From Acholoe squamosa (taxonomy: Eukaryota; Annelida; Polychaeta; Phyllodocida; Polynoidae): a stretch of DNA of 64,000 bases. This document shows positions 14,303 to 24,100 of the stretch, one piece after another (within the stretch, counting starts at the first letter, position 1; the number at the start of each line of letters is the position of its first letter). The stretch is from positions 76,716,394-76,780,393 of the forward strand of contig OX439035.1 in NCBI GenBank assembly GCA_949317995.1, written 5' to 3'. Position numbers and translations under genes: made by a program. The notes beneath the pieces were generated by a model. It saw only the letters and a list, made by a program, of their open reading frames with translations. It was not told the DNA's origin and made no database searches.

Positions 14303-17300
14303 CCAGTCTCCAAAATGATGGTCTGTTCTGGAATTGCATGTTTCTTCACAGGTCATTCATGGTAGACAAGGACATAAAGGAGCATCTGGCCATAAAGGCT
14401 GTATTTCGCGAGGCCAACATCCTCCTATGTTGGTTTCATGTTCTACAGGTGGGTGTTTGTTTAACCTTGTATCAGAATCAAAAGAATTACTTGCTAGTCT
14501 CACCTTGTTTTGTGTAAAATCCCCCAGTGTCTGTTCAATACTTGGCACACATATATAAGGTATGATCTGCATAGAGGTTGCCAAAACCTCAGATGATGCA
14601 TTGAATGCAGGGTACTGCAGGACTTAAAGCAGAATTTTCTTTTTTCAGTATTTAATATCATTAATATGTTTTTATGTATCAGGCCATATACCGTTGGCTC
14701 AACAAACATGATTCTGGCATCTCTGGAGCAGATAATGCAGAAACACGAAAAGGTGTCATCACCTACATACGGAAGATGAAGAACTGCACCGATGTAAGTT
14801 GTTTTCAAATACTTTATTAGTAACTGTCATCATTCCTTCTTCCTTAGCATACCGTAAATCCCCGGTCATAAGCCGGATTTTTTTTTCTATTTTGGGCCAA
14901 AACCGGTTTCTAAATTTTTCCCAAAGTCCCCCCCGGCTTATGACCGGGGTTTTACAAAAGTTTAAAAGTTTTTGAACCATATGTTAATAGAAATCAATGT
15001 AAATAAATAATTAAGACTGATAATTTATTCTGATAGTTCATTTTTAGGTCTGTTATATAATAAATCAATCAAACCACATAGCTAACAGAGAGAAATGCCT
15101 GTGTAAAATGCTCACACTTTCCACAAAACTGCCCCAAAGGAGGTGAGATTTTTTGGTCTTAGGGGGGGTAAGGGGGGTCAGGGCCCCAAACTAGCCCCCC
15201 GGCTTATGACCAGGGTTTTGCAAAACCTTAAAATGGACCAAAACCGGCTTCTATATTTCTGCTGAACTCACCGGGGTTTTACAAAAGTTTAAAAGTTTTT
15301 GAACCATATATTAATAGAAATCAATGTAAACAAATAATTAAGACTGATAATTTATTCTGATAGTTCATTTTTAGGTCTGTTATATAATAAATCAATCAAA
15401 CCACATAGCTAACAGAGAGAAATGCCTGTGTAAAATGCTCACACTTTCCACAAAACTGCCCCAAAGGAGGTGAGATTTTTTGGTCTTAGGGGGGGTAAGG
15501 GGGGTCAGGGCCCCAAACTAGCCCCCCGGCTTATGACCAGGGTTTTGCAAAACCTTAAAATGGACCAAAACCGGCTTCTATATTTCTGCTGAACTCACCC
15601 GGCTTGTGACCGGGGATTTACGGTACTTGGTATACTTATTCAAAATGCACCAGTACAGTGTCATTTTACTCATTTAATAATCTAAGTTGGTTCTATCCCA
15701 TGAACTTAAATGGTTAGTTAATTTCAGTATGATTTTCTATGTTGTATAAATCGAATTTGTTAAAGTCAATGTGTGACACAGCACACAGGTTCCCCACATC
15801 TCACGGAAGGTCATGGAGTTAAGAGAAATAAAATGTAAATGTAAAAAGGAAATTTGCTAATGAGTCATGGAAACTTGAAAAGCTGAAATTTTGTAGCAAA
15901 ATATGATAACTAATAATTTAAATATTTATCCACTACAGGTCTCTGACTTTCTTGAACTCAGTCAGCAACTGCCCAATGAAATGCCAACTCGTGCAGTGGC
16001 CACATACCTTGAGAACAACTGGGTTACATGTGGGAAGATGTGGGCTAATTATGGACGGAGAGTGTACCACGGAGACCACGAGACCAACAACTTGGCAGAA
16101 AGGTTAGCACTTCTCTCATAAAAGAGCTCTGAATCTGGACATGGTCTATTCCCATTCTACTTACCGGTACCATATCTCTTCAGTGAGACATTCCAATGTC
16201 AGTCATGTTTAACCAAGTAAATATAACAGATTATTGTTTCATACATGCCATTTATTATCCAAAATCTTAATACAGGTTTTTTCTGGGCCTCAAGTACCAT
16301 CACCTGGCACGACAGGCCAATAAACGAGTGGATGATCTCCTCATCAAACTCTCTGTTCAAGTCAACCCAACTTATGAGTAAGTACCATAAATTATTCCCA
16401 TTTAGAAACTGTACCAGCATATTAGCCACACCCTGAGCATTTTGGGAATTTTAACTTGGGTATCCATTTGTGACACACATATTGTACAATTGCAGCTACA
16501 TTGAGGCACTGGGTGCCATTGGAAGGCTGGGTAAGAAGAAGGCAAGTAGGAAGAGGAAACAAACAGATGACCTTGTGCAATCCATGCTCCAGCAGGGATG
16601 GGAAGAAAAGACATGGTGGCTACCCGACTTGCGTTGCCTGGTCCCATCACAACATGAGGCAGAAAAAGCTTATGAAGTGGACCTTCTACATGGTACTTGT
16701 GAGTGCATTGCTGCATCACAAGAGGGTAAGCTCTTTCAATATGCATGTATCAAATCAGGCATTGGGGGAGGTGGGGGCCAACAGCAGCATTGTATGGTAC
16801 AGAAACCACATGCACTGGCAGGATCCTGTAGGTGCCTGCCCACTCCCAGAACACAGTTTTGCAGCCTGGCCTATGCCCCTGGGGCCTCTTCCCCACTCCT
16901 GCAGGTTAGAAAGAACTACAGCATGCCTCAGGAGCATTGCTCATGCAGTCAATGCCCCTGAGGTCTCTTCTTTACCCGTCTAGGCTATAAAGAAGTACAG
17001 CATGCCCCAGGGGCAGTACTGATCCCGCCTATGCCCCTGGGGCCTCCTTACTTGTCTAGGCTTAATAGAAATGATGACATGCCCTAGGAGCATCAGTGAA
17101 GCCACCAATGCACACAGGGCATCCTCTACTTACATGGGTTAGACATGACAACAGCATCATACCCCAAGGGCATCAGTGGAGCCAGCCCCCAGGGCATCCT
17201 GTGGTTCTATGGTTAAAAATGACAACTTGCCCAGGGGCATTAGATGAGCCATTGATGCCCCATTGATATGCTGAATTTATAGATAGTTTGTTGTAAACCA

Positions 17301-17973
17301 ACTCAAAATAATTAGTTAATATTGTATATATTGAACTAAATATTATTCTTATTGCATCCTTACAGGTCACTGCAAACACTATCGTTTGGCACTCATCCTT
17401 GCTAGCCTTCGTGAAATTGATGTGATGGGGGCTCGTGAAACCAGGGCAAGTGAATTATATCACAAGTGTAGCTTCTTAGAGGCTGAGGGATCAATTGAGG
17501 TCTATGATGACAATTTTATTGGCTATGTGCAGATTGAGTCAAGGCGATGTGTCTGTGTTGCATTCAGCCATGGGATTGAATGCATATGTGTGAAAGTGGC
17601 AGCGATGGTGTATCCACCAAGTGACACATGGACATCACAACCTTCAGCCCATCATGAAGCAGAAACCACCTCTGCACATGAGGACAACCATGATGAAACA
17701 ACAGTGCAGCAGTTACGAAAGATGCTGGAAGCTTTTGAAGGCCAAGGATGCATTGTTAACAAAAGGAAAGCTGCTGATTACATAGACTCAGCATACAAAG
17801 CTATGTATAGTACCCACACCAAAAATACGAATGCAAACAAGATCCATCCTCTTGTAACTGGTCGAAAAATTTCAAAAAGGAAGAGAGAGAACAATTCATT
17901 TTCACCTCGGGTGAGCAAAGTGAAGAAATCTAAGCGTTTGGCAGATGGGGGTGCCCGCATGACAAATAGATAA
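6181..17973 (+). CDS. OTU-MULE-SWIM fusion protein, 20 exons
   Basis: Rebuilt exons: 6181-6193, 6645-6770, 7047-7139, 7309-7553, 8507-8780, 8980-9102, 10878-10977, 11201-11317, 11546-11623, 11861-12002, 12705-12844, 13188-13274, 13498-13601, 13888-14059, 14352-14448, 14683-14793, 15939-16102, 16276-16377, 16496-16725, 17366-17973. They sum to 3126 bp (1041 aa plus stop). Every junction is GT/AG and in phase. Order: acidic leader (1-77), OTU protease (about 110-250), zinc cluster (354-414), MULE DDE core (513-760), SWIM (831-844), second SWIM-like motif (901-914), basic tail. Nuclear-localisation-like basic runs lie at 776-784 and in the last 60 residues. The start ATG (6181) follows AAA and sits in a 13-bp exon with a strong donor; a start in exon 2 is not excluded. 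The likely origin is a Mutator-like transposase joined to a deubiquitinase-like protease. The domain calls are firm; the cellular role is unknown. Confidence 0.9.
6346..6595. repeat. AP-2-like palindrome cluster, gene 1 intron 1
   Basis: Several imperfect copies of TGCCC-N3-GGGCA lie between exons 1 and 2, spaced 30-60 bp apart, in non-coding sequence. They belong to the same family as the clusters at 7840, 9400, 12047, 16870, 19788 and 22790-27620. Confidence 0.7.
7309..8780 (+). other. OTU cysteine protease domain (exons 4-5 of gene 1)
   Basis: Exon 4 encodes the hallmark SGDGNCFFRAIS with the nucleophile Cys122, preceded by Asp119. Exon 5 ends with WENHYESL, placing the catalytic His at 243. 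Spacing and motifs match OTU-family deubiquitinases (known family). The intron between the exons is phase 0 and about 950 bp, carrying several TGCCC-N3-GGGCA palindromes. Both catalytic residues are present, so the protease is probably active (inference). Confidence 0.9.
7840..8165. repeat. AP-2-like palindrome cluster, gene 1 intron 4
   Basis: About eight imperfect TGCCC-N3-GGGC copies within the intron that splits the OTU domain. At 7910-7935 there is also a half-copy of the TACCGTAAATCC terminal motif seen in the TIR element at 14850. Confidence 0.7.
9400..10580. repeat. AP-2-like palindrome cluster, gene 1 intron 6
   Basis: The longest intron of gene 1 (9103-10877) carries more than a dozen ATGCCC...GGGCAT palindromes in irregular spacing, with three semi-repeated blocks around 9590, 10440 and 10530 that share a GAGTAGGGAAGATGCCCC-like lead. 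No ORF or exon evidence is seen in between. Confidence 0.75.
11201..12002 (+). other. FAR1/FLYWCH-like zinc cluster (exons 8-10 of gene 1)
   Basis: The segment has Cys354 and Cys362, then Cys380-x2-Cys383, then His408, His411 and His414 in the context HEGHNLHN. This order of cysteines followed by clustered histidines, just N-terminal to a MULE core, is that of the DNA-binding zinc modules (FAR1, FLYWCH, WRKY-GCM1 type) of Mutator-like transposases. Which residues bind zinc is inferred. It probably recognised transposon ends originally. Confidence 0.65.
12047..12650. repeat. AP-2-like palindrome cluster, gene 1 intron 10
   Basis: About 20 palindrome copies at 25-45 bp spacing. They alternate with TCTCTTTAGGCAAA and ACACTATACACAATG linkers, making a degraded tandem array. 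The short ORFs on both strands here come from the repeat. Confidence 0.75.
14250..14298. repeat. (AT)n microsatellite
   Basis: An almost pure TA dinucleotide run in the intron between exons 14 and 15 of gene 1. Confidence 0.95.
14850..15625. mobile_element. TIR element with internal 327-bp duplication
   Basis: Starts TACCGTAAATCCCCGGTCAT and ends with the inverted counterpart GACCGGGGATTTACGGTA; TA at each end fits a TA target site. No ORF. Two nearly identical 327-bp direct repeats start at 14944 and 15271, each ending before a CCGG(C/G) border. It lies wholly inside gene 1 intron 16, so it should be removed by splicing. Its superfamily is uncertain. Confidence 0.75.
16496..17973 (+). other. 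SWIM zinc finger plus second SWIM-like motif (exons 19-20 of gene 1)
   Basis: A SWIM finger is split across the last intron: Cys831-x-Cys833-x8-Cys842-x-His844, in the context CECIAASQEGHCKHYRL. Sixty residues on, Cys901-x-Cys903-x8-Cys912-x-Cys914 repeats exactly the same spacing with Cys in place of the final His. The last ~130 residues are polar and basic, with lysine/arginine runs suited to nuclear import or DNA contact. The intron at 16726-17365 is full of AP-2-like palindromes. Confidence 0.85.
16870..17260. repeat. AP-2-like palindrome cluster, gene 1 last intron
   Basis: Imperfect ATGCCCC-N-GGGGC copies spaced about 30-50 bp apart with linkers such as TCTAGGCT, in the intron that splits the SWIM finger. 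Confidence 0.7.
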
Positions 17974-18190
17974 GTGTGAGTATGCTCCCAGAGCTTTCTG
18001 TATTGTAGAAGGATTGGATCACATTGAGCTATGTCCTTTGGGCATTACTGATAAGAATTGTGTGTCCAGGGCCTCAGTTGAGAGGAGAGCTACTTTGTTT
18101 ACTGGCCCGACGGGTCATCGGTCAATACTACATATCAGATGGCCAAATGTCAAACATGAGACACAGCAATTCAGGTTTACCAAATAGACT

Positions 18191-18196
18191 TTTATT
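18191..18196 (-). terminator. Candidate polyadenylation signal, gene 2
   Basis: AATAAA on the minus strand about 520 nt past the gene 2 stop codon (18714). A weaker ATTAAA lies closer, at 18614-18609. If the distal site is used, the gene 2 3' UTR overlaps that of gene 1. Confidence 0.35.
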
Positions 18197-18626
18197 GTCA
18201 ACAAAGATGTGTCCAGGGTATTGGGTCCTTGCCTTGATCCAGATAAAAGTTAAAACAGAGTTAAACTAAGTCCTCAGAGTATTTTGTATTAACCTATGTT
18301 GACAATGTGACACAATATCTACACTTTGTCATTGTACTATGTTTCTATGTTGTGATATTAACTCAAAATATGAATTTTAGGCATGTCCCATTGCACCAGA
18401 CTTCAGAATATGCAGGCCAGATTGTGCAGCATTCAGTTCTTATCACGTTATAGTAGCCAGGAAATTAATGATGATAGTTCGGCCCTAAGGGCATTCTTTT
18501 GTAGCTGCTTTAACTATACTTGCACTATATCAAGAACAAATGGCGCAACTGTAACATACTTAGTTGATGTACATAGTAGATACACAGTTATTTCCATGTA
18601 ACTGCCACTTTAATATATTTTCTTCA

Positions 18627-18632
18627 ATAAAA
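18627..18632 (+). terminator. Candidate polyadenylation signal, gene 1
   Basis: AATAAA on the plus strand about 650 nt after the gene 1 stop codon, the first strong signal after it. It ends before the gene 2 stop codon at 18714. Confidence 0.5.
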
Positions 18633-18713
18633 TAATTGTATATCAAGATATGATGCCCCAAGGGCACTCTCTTTTGCAACTATGCCACTAGCAGTGCACA
18701 AAATTTGAAGTGT

Positions 18714-21190
18714 TCATACTGTCTGTGGTTCAACAGCAACCTTGGGCTTGGGTCGAAACCCAAGGCACCTTTTAAAGACCTGGATGACATTTTCCATTAT
18801 TGTTATTCCGCCATGGGTTGTTATGTTGAAATTCGCGCCTTCATTTCTAAGCCCCATCAGAAGAGCGTCAAGGACATCACTGTTGAAAGAGAGAGAAACA
18901 GAAGTAAACAATAAAGGTTTTACATATCATGTTTAGTATACTGAATTTCAACTACTGTGATGTCATTTGTATGACACTGGGTAACATTGCCAAAACCTCA
19001 GATGAATTATTGTGCACACATAAGACATTTATCCTTTGTGCTGTGCACTCAAATGATTAAAAACACCATCCTTGTAGGATTGCTGAAAGATTTACGACTA
19101 CTGTTATACCTTGACGAATGATTTTTTGTAGAGTCTAAGTTCTTAGGGGAACAAAGATCATTAGAACACATATTGCAATACCTTTTTTGGTGACTGAATA
19201 ATAGGTGTGAAAACTTGAAATGGTACTTACACACTTTGTCTAATGGCAGTATTTGCCTCCTGTCCAAATTTCTCGGTCAGGGACTGTTTAACGAGTGAAA
19301 GCACAGTTTCCTCCTTCAGATGCTCCTCGGCGAGGAGGTTCAGCCCAACACCAAGGGTATTTACATCCTCTTTAAAGTTAAATACAATCAACAAATTATG
19401 TTTTAGTCATAACATAAAGAAATTGGCAAAAAATAACAGACATAAAGATCCCAGATATTCAAATTGTGATGAAATTTTCCAGATCGCCAAGAAATCTATG
19501 CAGTTACTACAGATGCACAAAACTTTTATGCACAATAAAAATGTGTCTATAACCATGTATGGTTGACTTTTGAAAGTTAGAAATGGATGTCAAGACAAAC
19601 CTTCACTGAGCAGGGAGTAGCATGTTGGTGGTGATGGAAACTTGCCTTTCGGGACAAGCTCCACCAGGCGGTGGAGCTGCTCCTGGTCATGGTTCTTGTC
19701 TAGAAAGATAGATGACTTTAATATCATTGAATATATATGATAAAATTTGAGAGGCCAATGTCTGTTTTAGAAAATTCACAGAAAGGATGATGTCCCCAGG
19801 GCATGCATAGTTTCATTACATATATAGGAGGTAGGACACAATGCCCTCGGGGCCTTCCTGGAAAGGATGATGCCCCCAAGGTCATGCATAGATATCTTTA
19901 TATGTTTAGGAGGTAGGACAATGCCCCCAGGGCATTCACGGAAAGGACGATGCCCCCAGGGCATGCATAGATATCTTTACATGTATAGGAGGTAGGACAA
20001 TGCCCCCAGGGCATTCACGGAAAGGACGATGCCCCCAGGGCATGCATAGATATCTTTACATGTATAGGAGGTAGGACAATGCCCCCAGGGCATTCACGGA
20101 AAGGACGATGCCCCCAGGGCATGCATAGATATCTTTACATGTATAGGAGGTAGGACAATGCCCCCAGGGCATTCACGGAAAGGACAATGCCCCCAAGGCA
20201 TGCATAGATATCTTTACATGTATAGGAGGTAGGACAATGCCCCCAGGGCATTCACGGAAAGGACGATGCCCCCAAGACATGCATAGATATCTTTACATGT
20301 ATAGGAGGTAGGACAAATAGCCTATTAAAATGCAGAAGATCTGTAAGTTAGAAGCAGGTTTAAACAGGATAATTGATGGGAGAAAACCATTCTGGAAAGA
20401 AAAATCCAGAAGTCTCCCGGCAAATGCTTGGATGTGTTAACATACAGTGAGAAGGCAGTGCTAAGTAACATTGACCAAGATAGATGGAAATATTAGAACA
20501 TATACCCTGTCAGAACAAACTGGCAGACATACATCTAAAATGAAAAAACACAGACTGAGAAAATTACAGTTTATGCACATTTGTATCTCAAGGATATTAG
20601 TGGCAGATTAAATCTTACATCCAACCCTGAACTTGACACCATGGTAAACTGAGGTGATATAAGATGTACAATTGGAAATGCTGCAATGTCATGACAATTA
20701 AAATGCCTACCATTCGTTGAAGTTTTCCCAATACAGAGTAGGTGCCGGAGGACTGTTTTGGCATGGAGGGACTCTGGCGGGCCCACACGACGGATCAGCT
20801 CTGCACCAGTGAAGGTGACCAATGGTGGGGAGGTGTTAACTGTAGTTGTTCTGACCTTACTTGGTATGAGTCTCAATTCTGTTAATGTATTGAAGAAAGA
20901 AGCACATTAGACTCATTCTGGCTGCTTGAGTCAAAGTGAAACTAAAAGTATTGAGAATAGGGTACCAGAGTATATATAGTAAACAGCTCTTGGTTAAAGT
21001 TTTATAAGGTGTGGGTTATATGCAGATTTACAGTTATGTGAAAGTTTTTCCCTTTCATACAAGCAGAAAGGATAATATTAAGATGAAAAGCTTTTGCATT
21101 AGTTATAACTATATTTCATATGACTGGACTCACTTGCTGTGCGCAGCTCCTCCAATGTTTTGATGGCTGCCCAATCACTCATTCCTTCTT
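18714..21190 (-). other. C-terminal exons 9-13 of gene 2
   Basis: Five exons give residues 409-617. Open phases are forced: exon 9 (21190-21134) is free of stops only when it receives one base from the exon before. The product is rich in leucine, glutamate and lysine, compatible with helical bundles, and ends KPKVAVEPQTV. No catalytic or metal-binding motif is seen. A loose resemblance to helical DNA-binding domains such as BEN was considered but not established. Confidence 0.75.
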
Positions 21191-24100
21191 CTGGAATTGG
21201 CAATGGAAATACTTGTGAAACCCTTCACACTAAAATGTTTATTTTGTGCTAAATACAGTAGAATATGGGAACATGGAATACCTGGTAGCTGTGTTCCTCA
21301 CACCTATCATGTAATAACCCCTCATCAATATTACACAATATAGTTTTTTTTTAAAGATTTCTAACTGTAATAACTATCAAACAGAAATCTTGATAAGAAG
21401 TAGTCATTTCTCATGCACATGTCTATTTATCCTAATTTCATATAACATCAGGAAATATTTGACCAATAACTTTATGGTGAATAAAGTAATCAATTATTTA
21501 TGTCCTTTTTATGTGCTCATTAGTTATTGTGGCATGTGCAACTTTTGTCCTTGACAGTGCCATGATAACAGAGAAAAGGAGGAAAATTTAGAGGAAAAAT
21601 ATGATAACTGACACAAGGGTGAATTTGATGGATAAGGGAAATATTTTGATTTAAGTAGTTGAGGTGAAATATTTTGTATTGGATAATGATATTTGTTCAT
21701 GTATGTAAATACGAGCAAGCAACAGTAGACATAGATTTAGACAGCACTTTTAATGGTGAAGAATGTGGCCCTTGGCTAAAGCATGGGCTGGATACAGCAG
21801 AAGCACCATTATATTATTGGGTACAGAACATGTTGCGTACAGCATCCACACCAAAAACATGATAGACCTGGATCAAACTTGAAAAAAGCTATCTGATATT
21901 CAGAATGGAAAGAAAAGCAAAATGAAGAGGAAATCCATAGCCTTGCTGCATTAGGTTTATCCAAGTAACTGACAGATTCATTATTTATCATTTTACTTGA
22001 CAAGGAGAATGGGTTAGAAGCCTGTTTGAATATGGTAAAGGGTGCATCCTACACTCTGTAGTAGATATGTTTAATACTTATTAAGAGTGCAAAAAGGAAA
22101 ACGCTTGACAATGTGTATATGTTGCAAAGATAATATCCTAGTTAAATTGTTAAGTACTATCCCTACCACCACAAATCCATTATGAGAAAGTGTTGGCTTT
22201 TTTATACTTACAAGATAGCCTGTCAGTCTGCAGTAAACATGAACATTTCATGACATATTCACAATTTGAGTCTATTTGTAGTACTTTAATACCCCACATA
22301 TAAGGTGCACCCCACATATAAGGCAACTTTATGGACATGATAGAAAAAATTAAAGATCACATAACTTTTGTTCTAATCAATGGATCTTCAAAATTTAAAG
22401 ACCTATGGCCATTTTAGAGTTTCCCCAACCCCCCTCCCCCTTTCCCTTTCCCATTGTAAGGGGATGGGGTATACACGAGGTATTGCAGTATTTGTACAAT
22501 GTCTTCCACATTCAATGCAATATTGAGAGGAAATGTCAAACAAATTTCATAAAAAACTGGGTACTTACGCCCTTTGAGGGTACTTTTCGGAACAACAGCT
22601 TTGACAGTTTCCTGAACTTCATCTGCTTCCTCGATTTGATCATCTTTCTGGTTTTGGGACTTGGCTGTTTCAGGCGCCTGCTGAAGTGTTGCCACCTTAC
22701 GTTGCTTCTTTACTGCGCAATAGAAATTAGAGTGTTAGAAACAAAGTGCTTGAAAATCTGTGCATGTACAGGAGGTAGGACAATGGCATTCAAGGACAGG
22801 ACGATGCCTCCAGGGCATGTACAGATATCTTTACATGTACAGCACGTAGGATAATGCCCCTAGGGCATTCACAGAAAAGATGATGCCCCTGGGGCATACA
22901 TAGATAGCTTTACATGTACAAGAAGCAGAACAATGCCCCCAGGGCATTCACAGAAAAGACAATGCCCCCAGGGAATGTACAGATATCTTTACATGTACAG
23001 GAGGTAGGACAGTGCCCCCAGGGCATTCTCGGTAAGGACAATATCGATGGGGCAGTCACAGATTGCATCAAAGGGTTTTAAATCCAGTATAGACATGATA
23101 CAAAAAAATACAAATGACATAATTTTTGTTCTAATCAATGGATGTTCAAAATTCAAAGACCTATGGCCATTTCAGAGTTTCCCCAACCCCTCCCCCCCCG
23201 TCCCCCTTTCCCATTGTAAGGGGATGGGGTATACACGAGTTATTGCAGTATTTGTAAAATGTCTTGCACATTCAATCCAATAGTGAGAGGAAATGGTAAT
23301 CAAGTGTCATAAAAAAATTGGGTACTTACACCCTTTGAGGGTACTTTTCGGAACAACAGCTTTGACAGTTTCCTGAACTTCATCTGCTTCCTCGATTTGA
23401 TCATCTTTCTGGTTTTGGGACTTGGCTGTTTCAGGCGCCTGCTGAAGTGTTGCCACCTTACGTTTCTTCTTTACTGCGCAATAGAAATTAGAGTGTTAGA
23501 AACAAAGTGCTTGAAAATCTGTGCATGTACAGGTAGGACAATGGCATTCAAGGACAGGATGATGCCTCCAGGGCATGTACAGATATCTTTACATGTACAG
23601 CACGTAGGATAATGCCCCTAGGGCATTCACAGAAAAGATGATTCCCCTGGGGCATACATAGATAGCTTTACATGTACAAGAAGCAGAACAATGCCCCCAG
23701 GGCATTCACAGAAAAGACAATGCCCCCAGGGAATGTACAGATATCTTTACATGTACAGGAGGTAGGACAGTGCCCCCAGGGCATTCTCGGTAAGGACAAT
23801 ATCGATGGGGCAGTCACAGATTGCATCAAAGGGTTTTAAATCCAGTATAGACATGATACAAAAAAATACAAATGACATAATTTTTGTTCTAATCAATGGA
23901 TGTTCAAAATTCAAAGACCTATGGCCATTTCAGAGTTTCCCCAACCCCTCCCCCCCCCCCGTCCCCCTTTCCCATTGTAAGGGGATGGGGTATACACGAG
24001 TTATTGCAGTATTTGTAAAATGTCTTGCACATTCAATCCAATAGTGAGAGGAAATGGTAATCAAGTGTCATAAAAAAATTGGGTACTTACACCCTTTGAG

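Larger units (their letters stand above)
13498..16377 (+). other. MULE transposase DDE core (exons 13-18 of gene 1)
   Basis: First Asp at 543 in FLDATYK; second Asp at 610 in FMVDKD; the family CxxH motif CWFH at 631-634; and the Glu at 728 in HETNNLAER. These are the positions expected for the catalytic triad of MULE transposases, and all three are retained. The core is split by five introns; the one at 14794-15938 contains a TIR element. Retention of the triad means transposase or nuclease activity cannot be ruled out. Confidence 0.85.

Noticed and set aside
20571-20878. BEN domain in the C-terminal part of gene 2
   Set aside because: Only a vague helical resemblance; none of the motifs I would require are evident.
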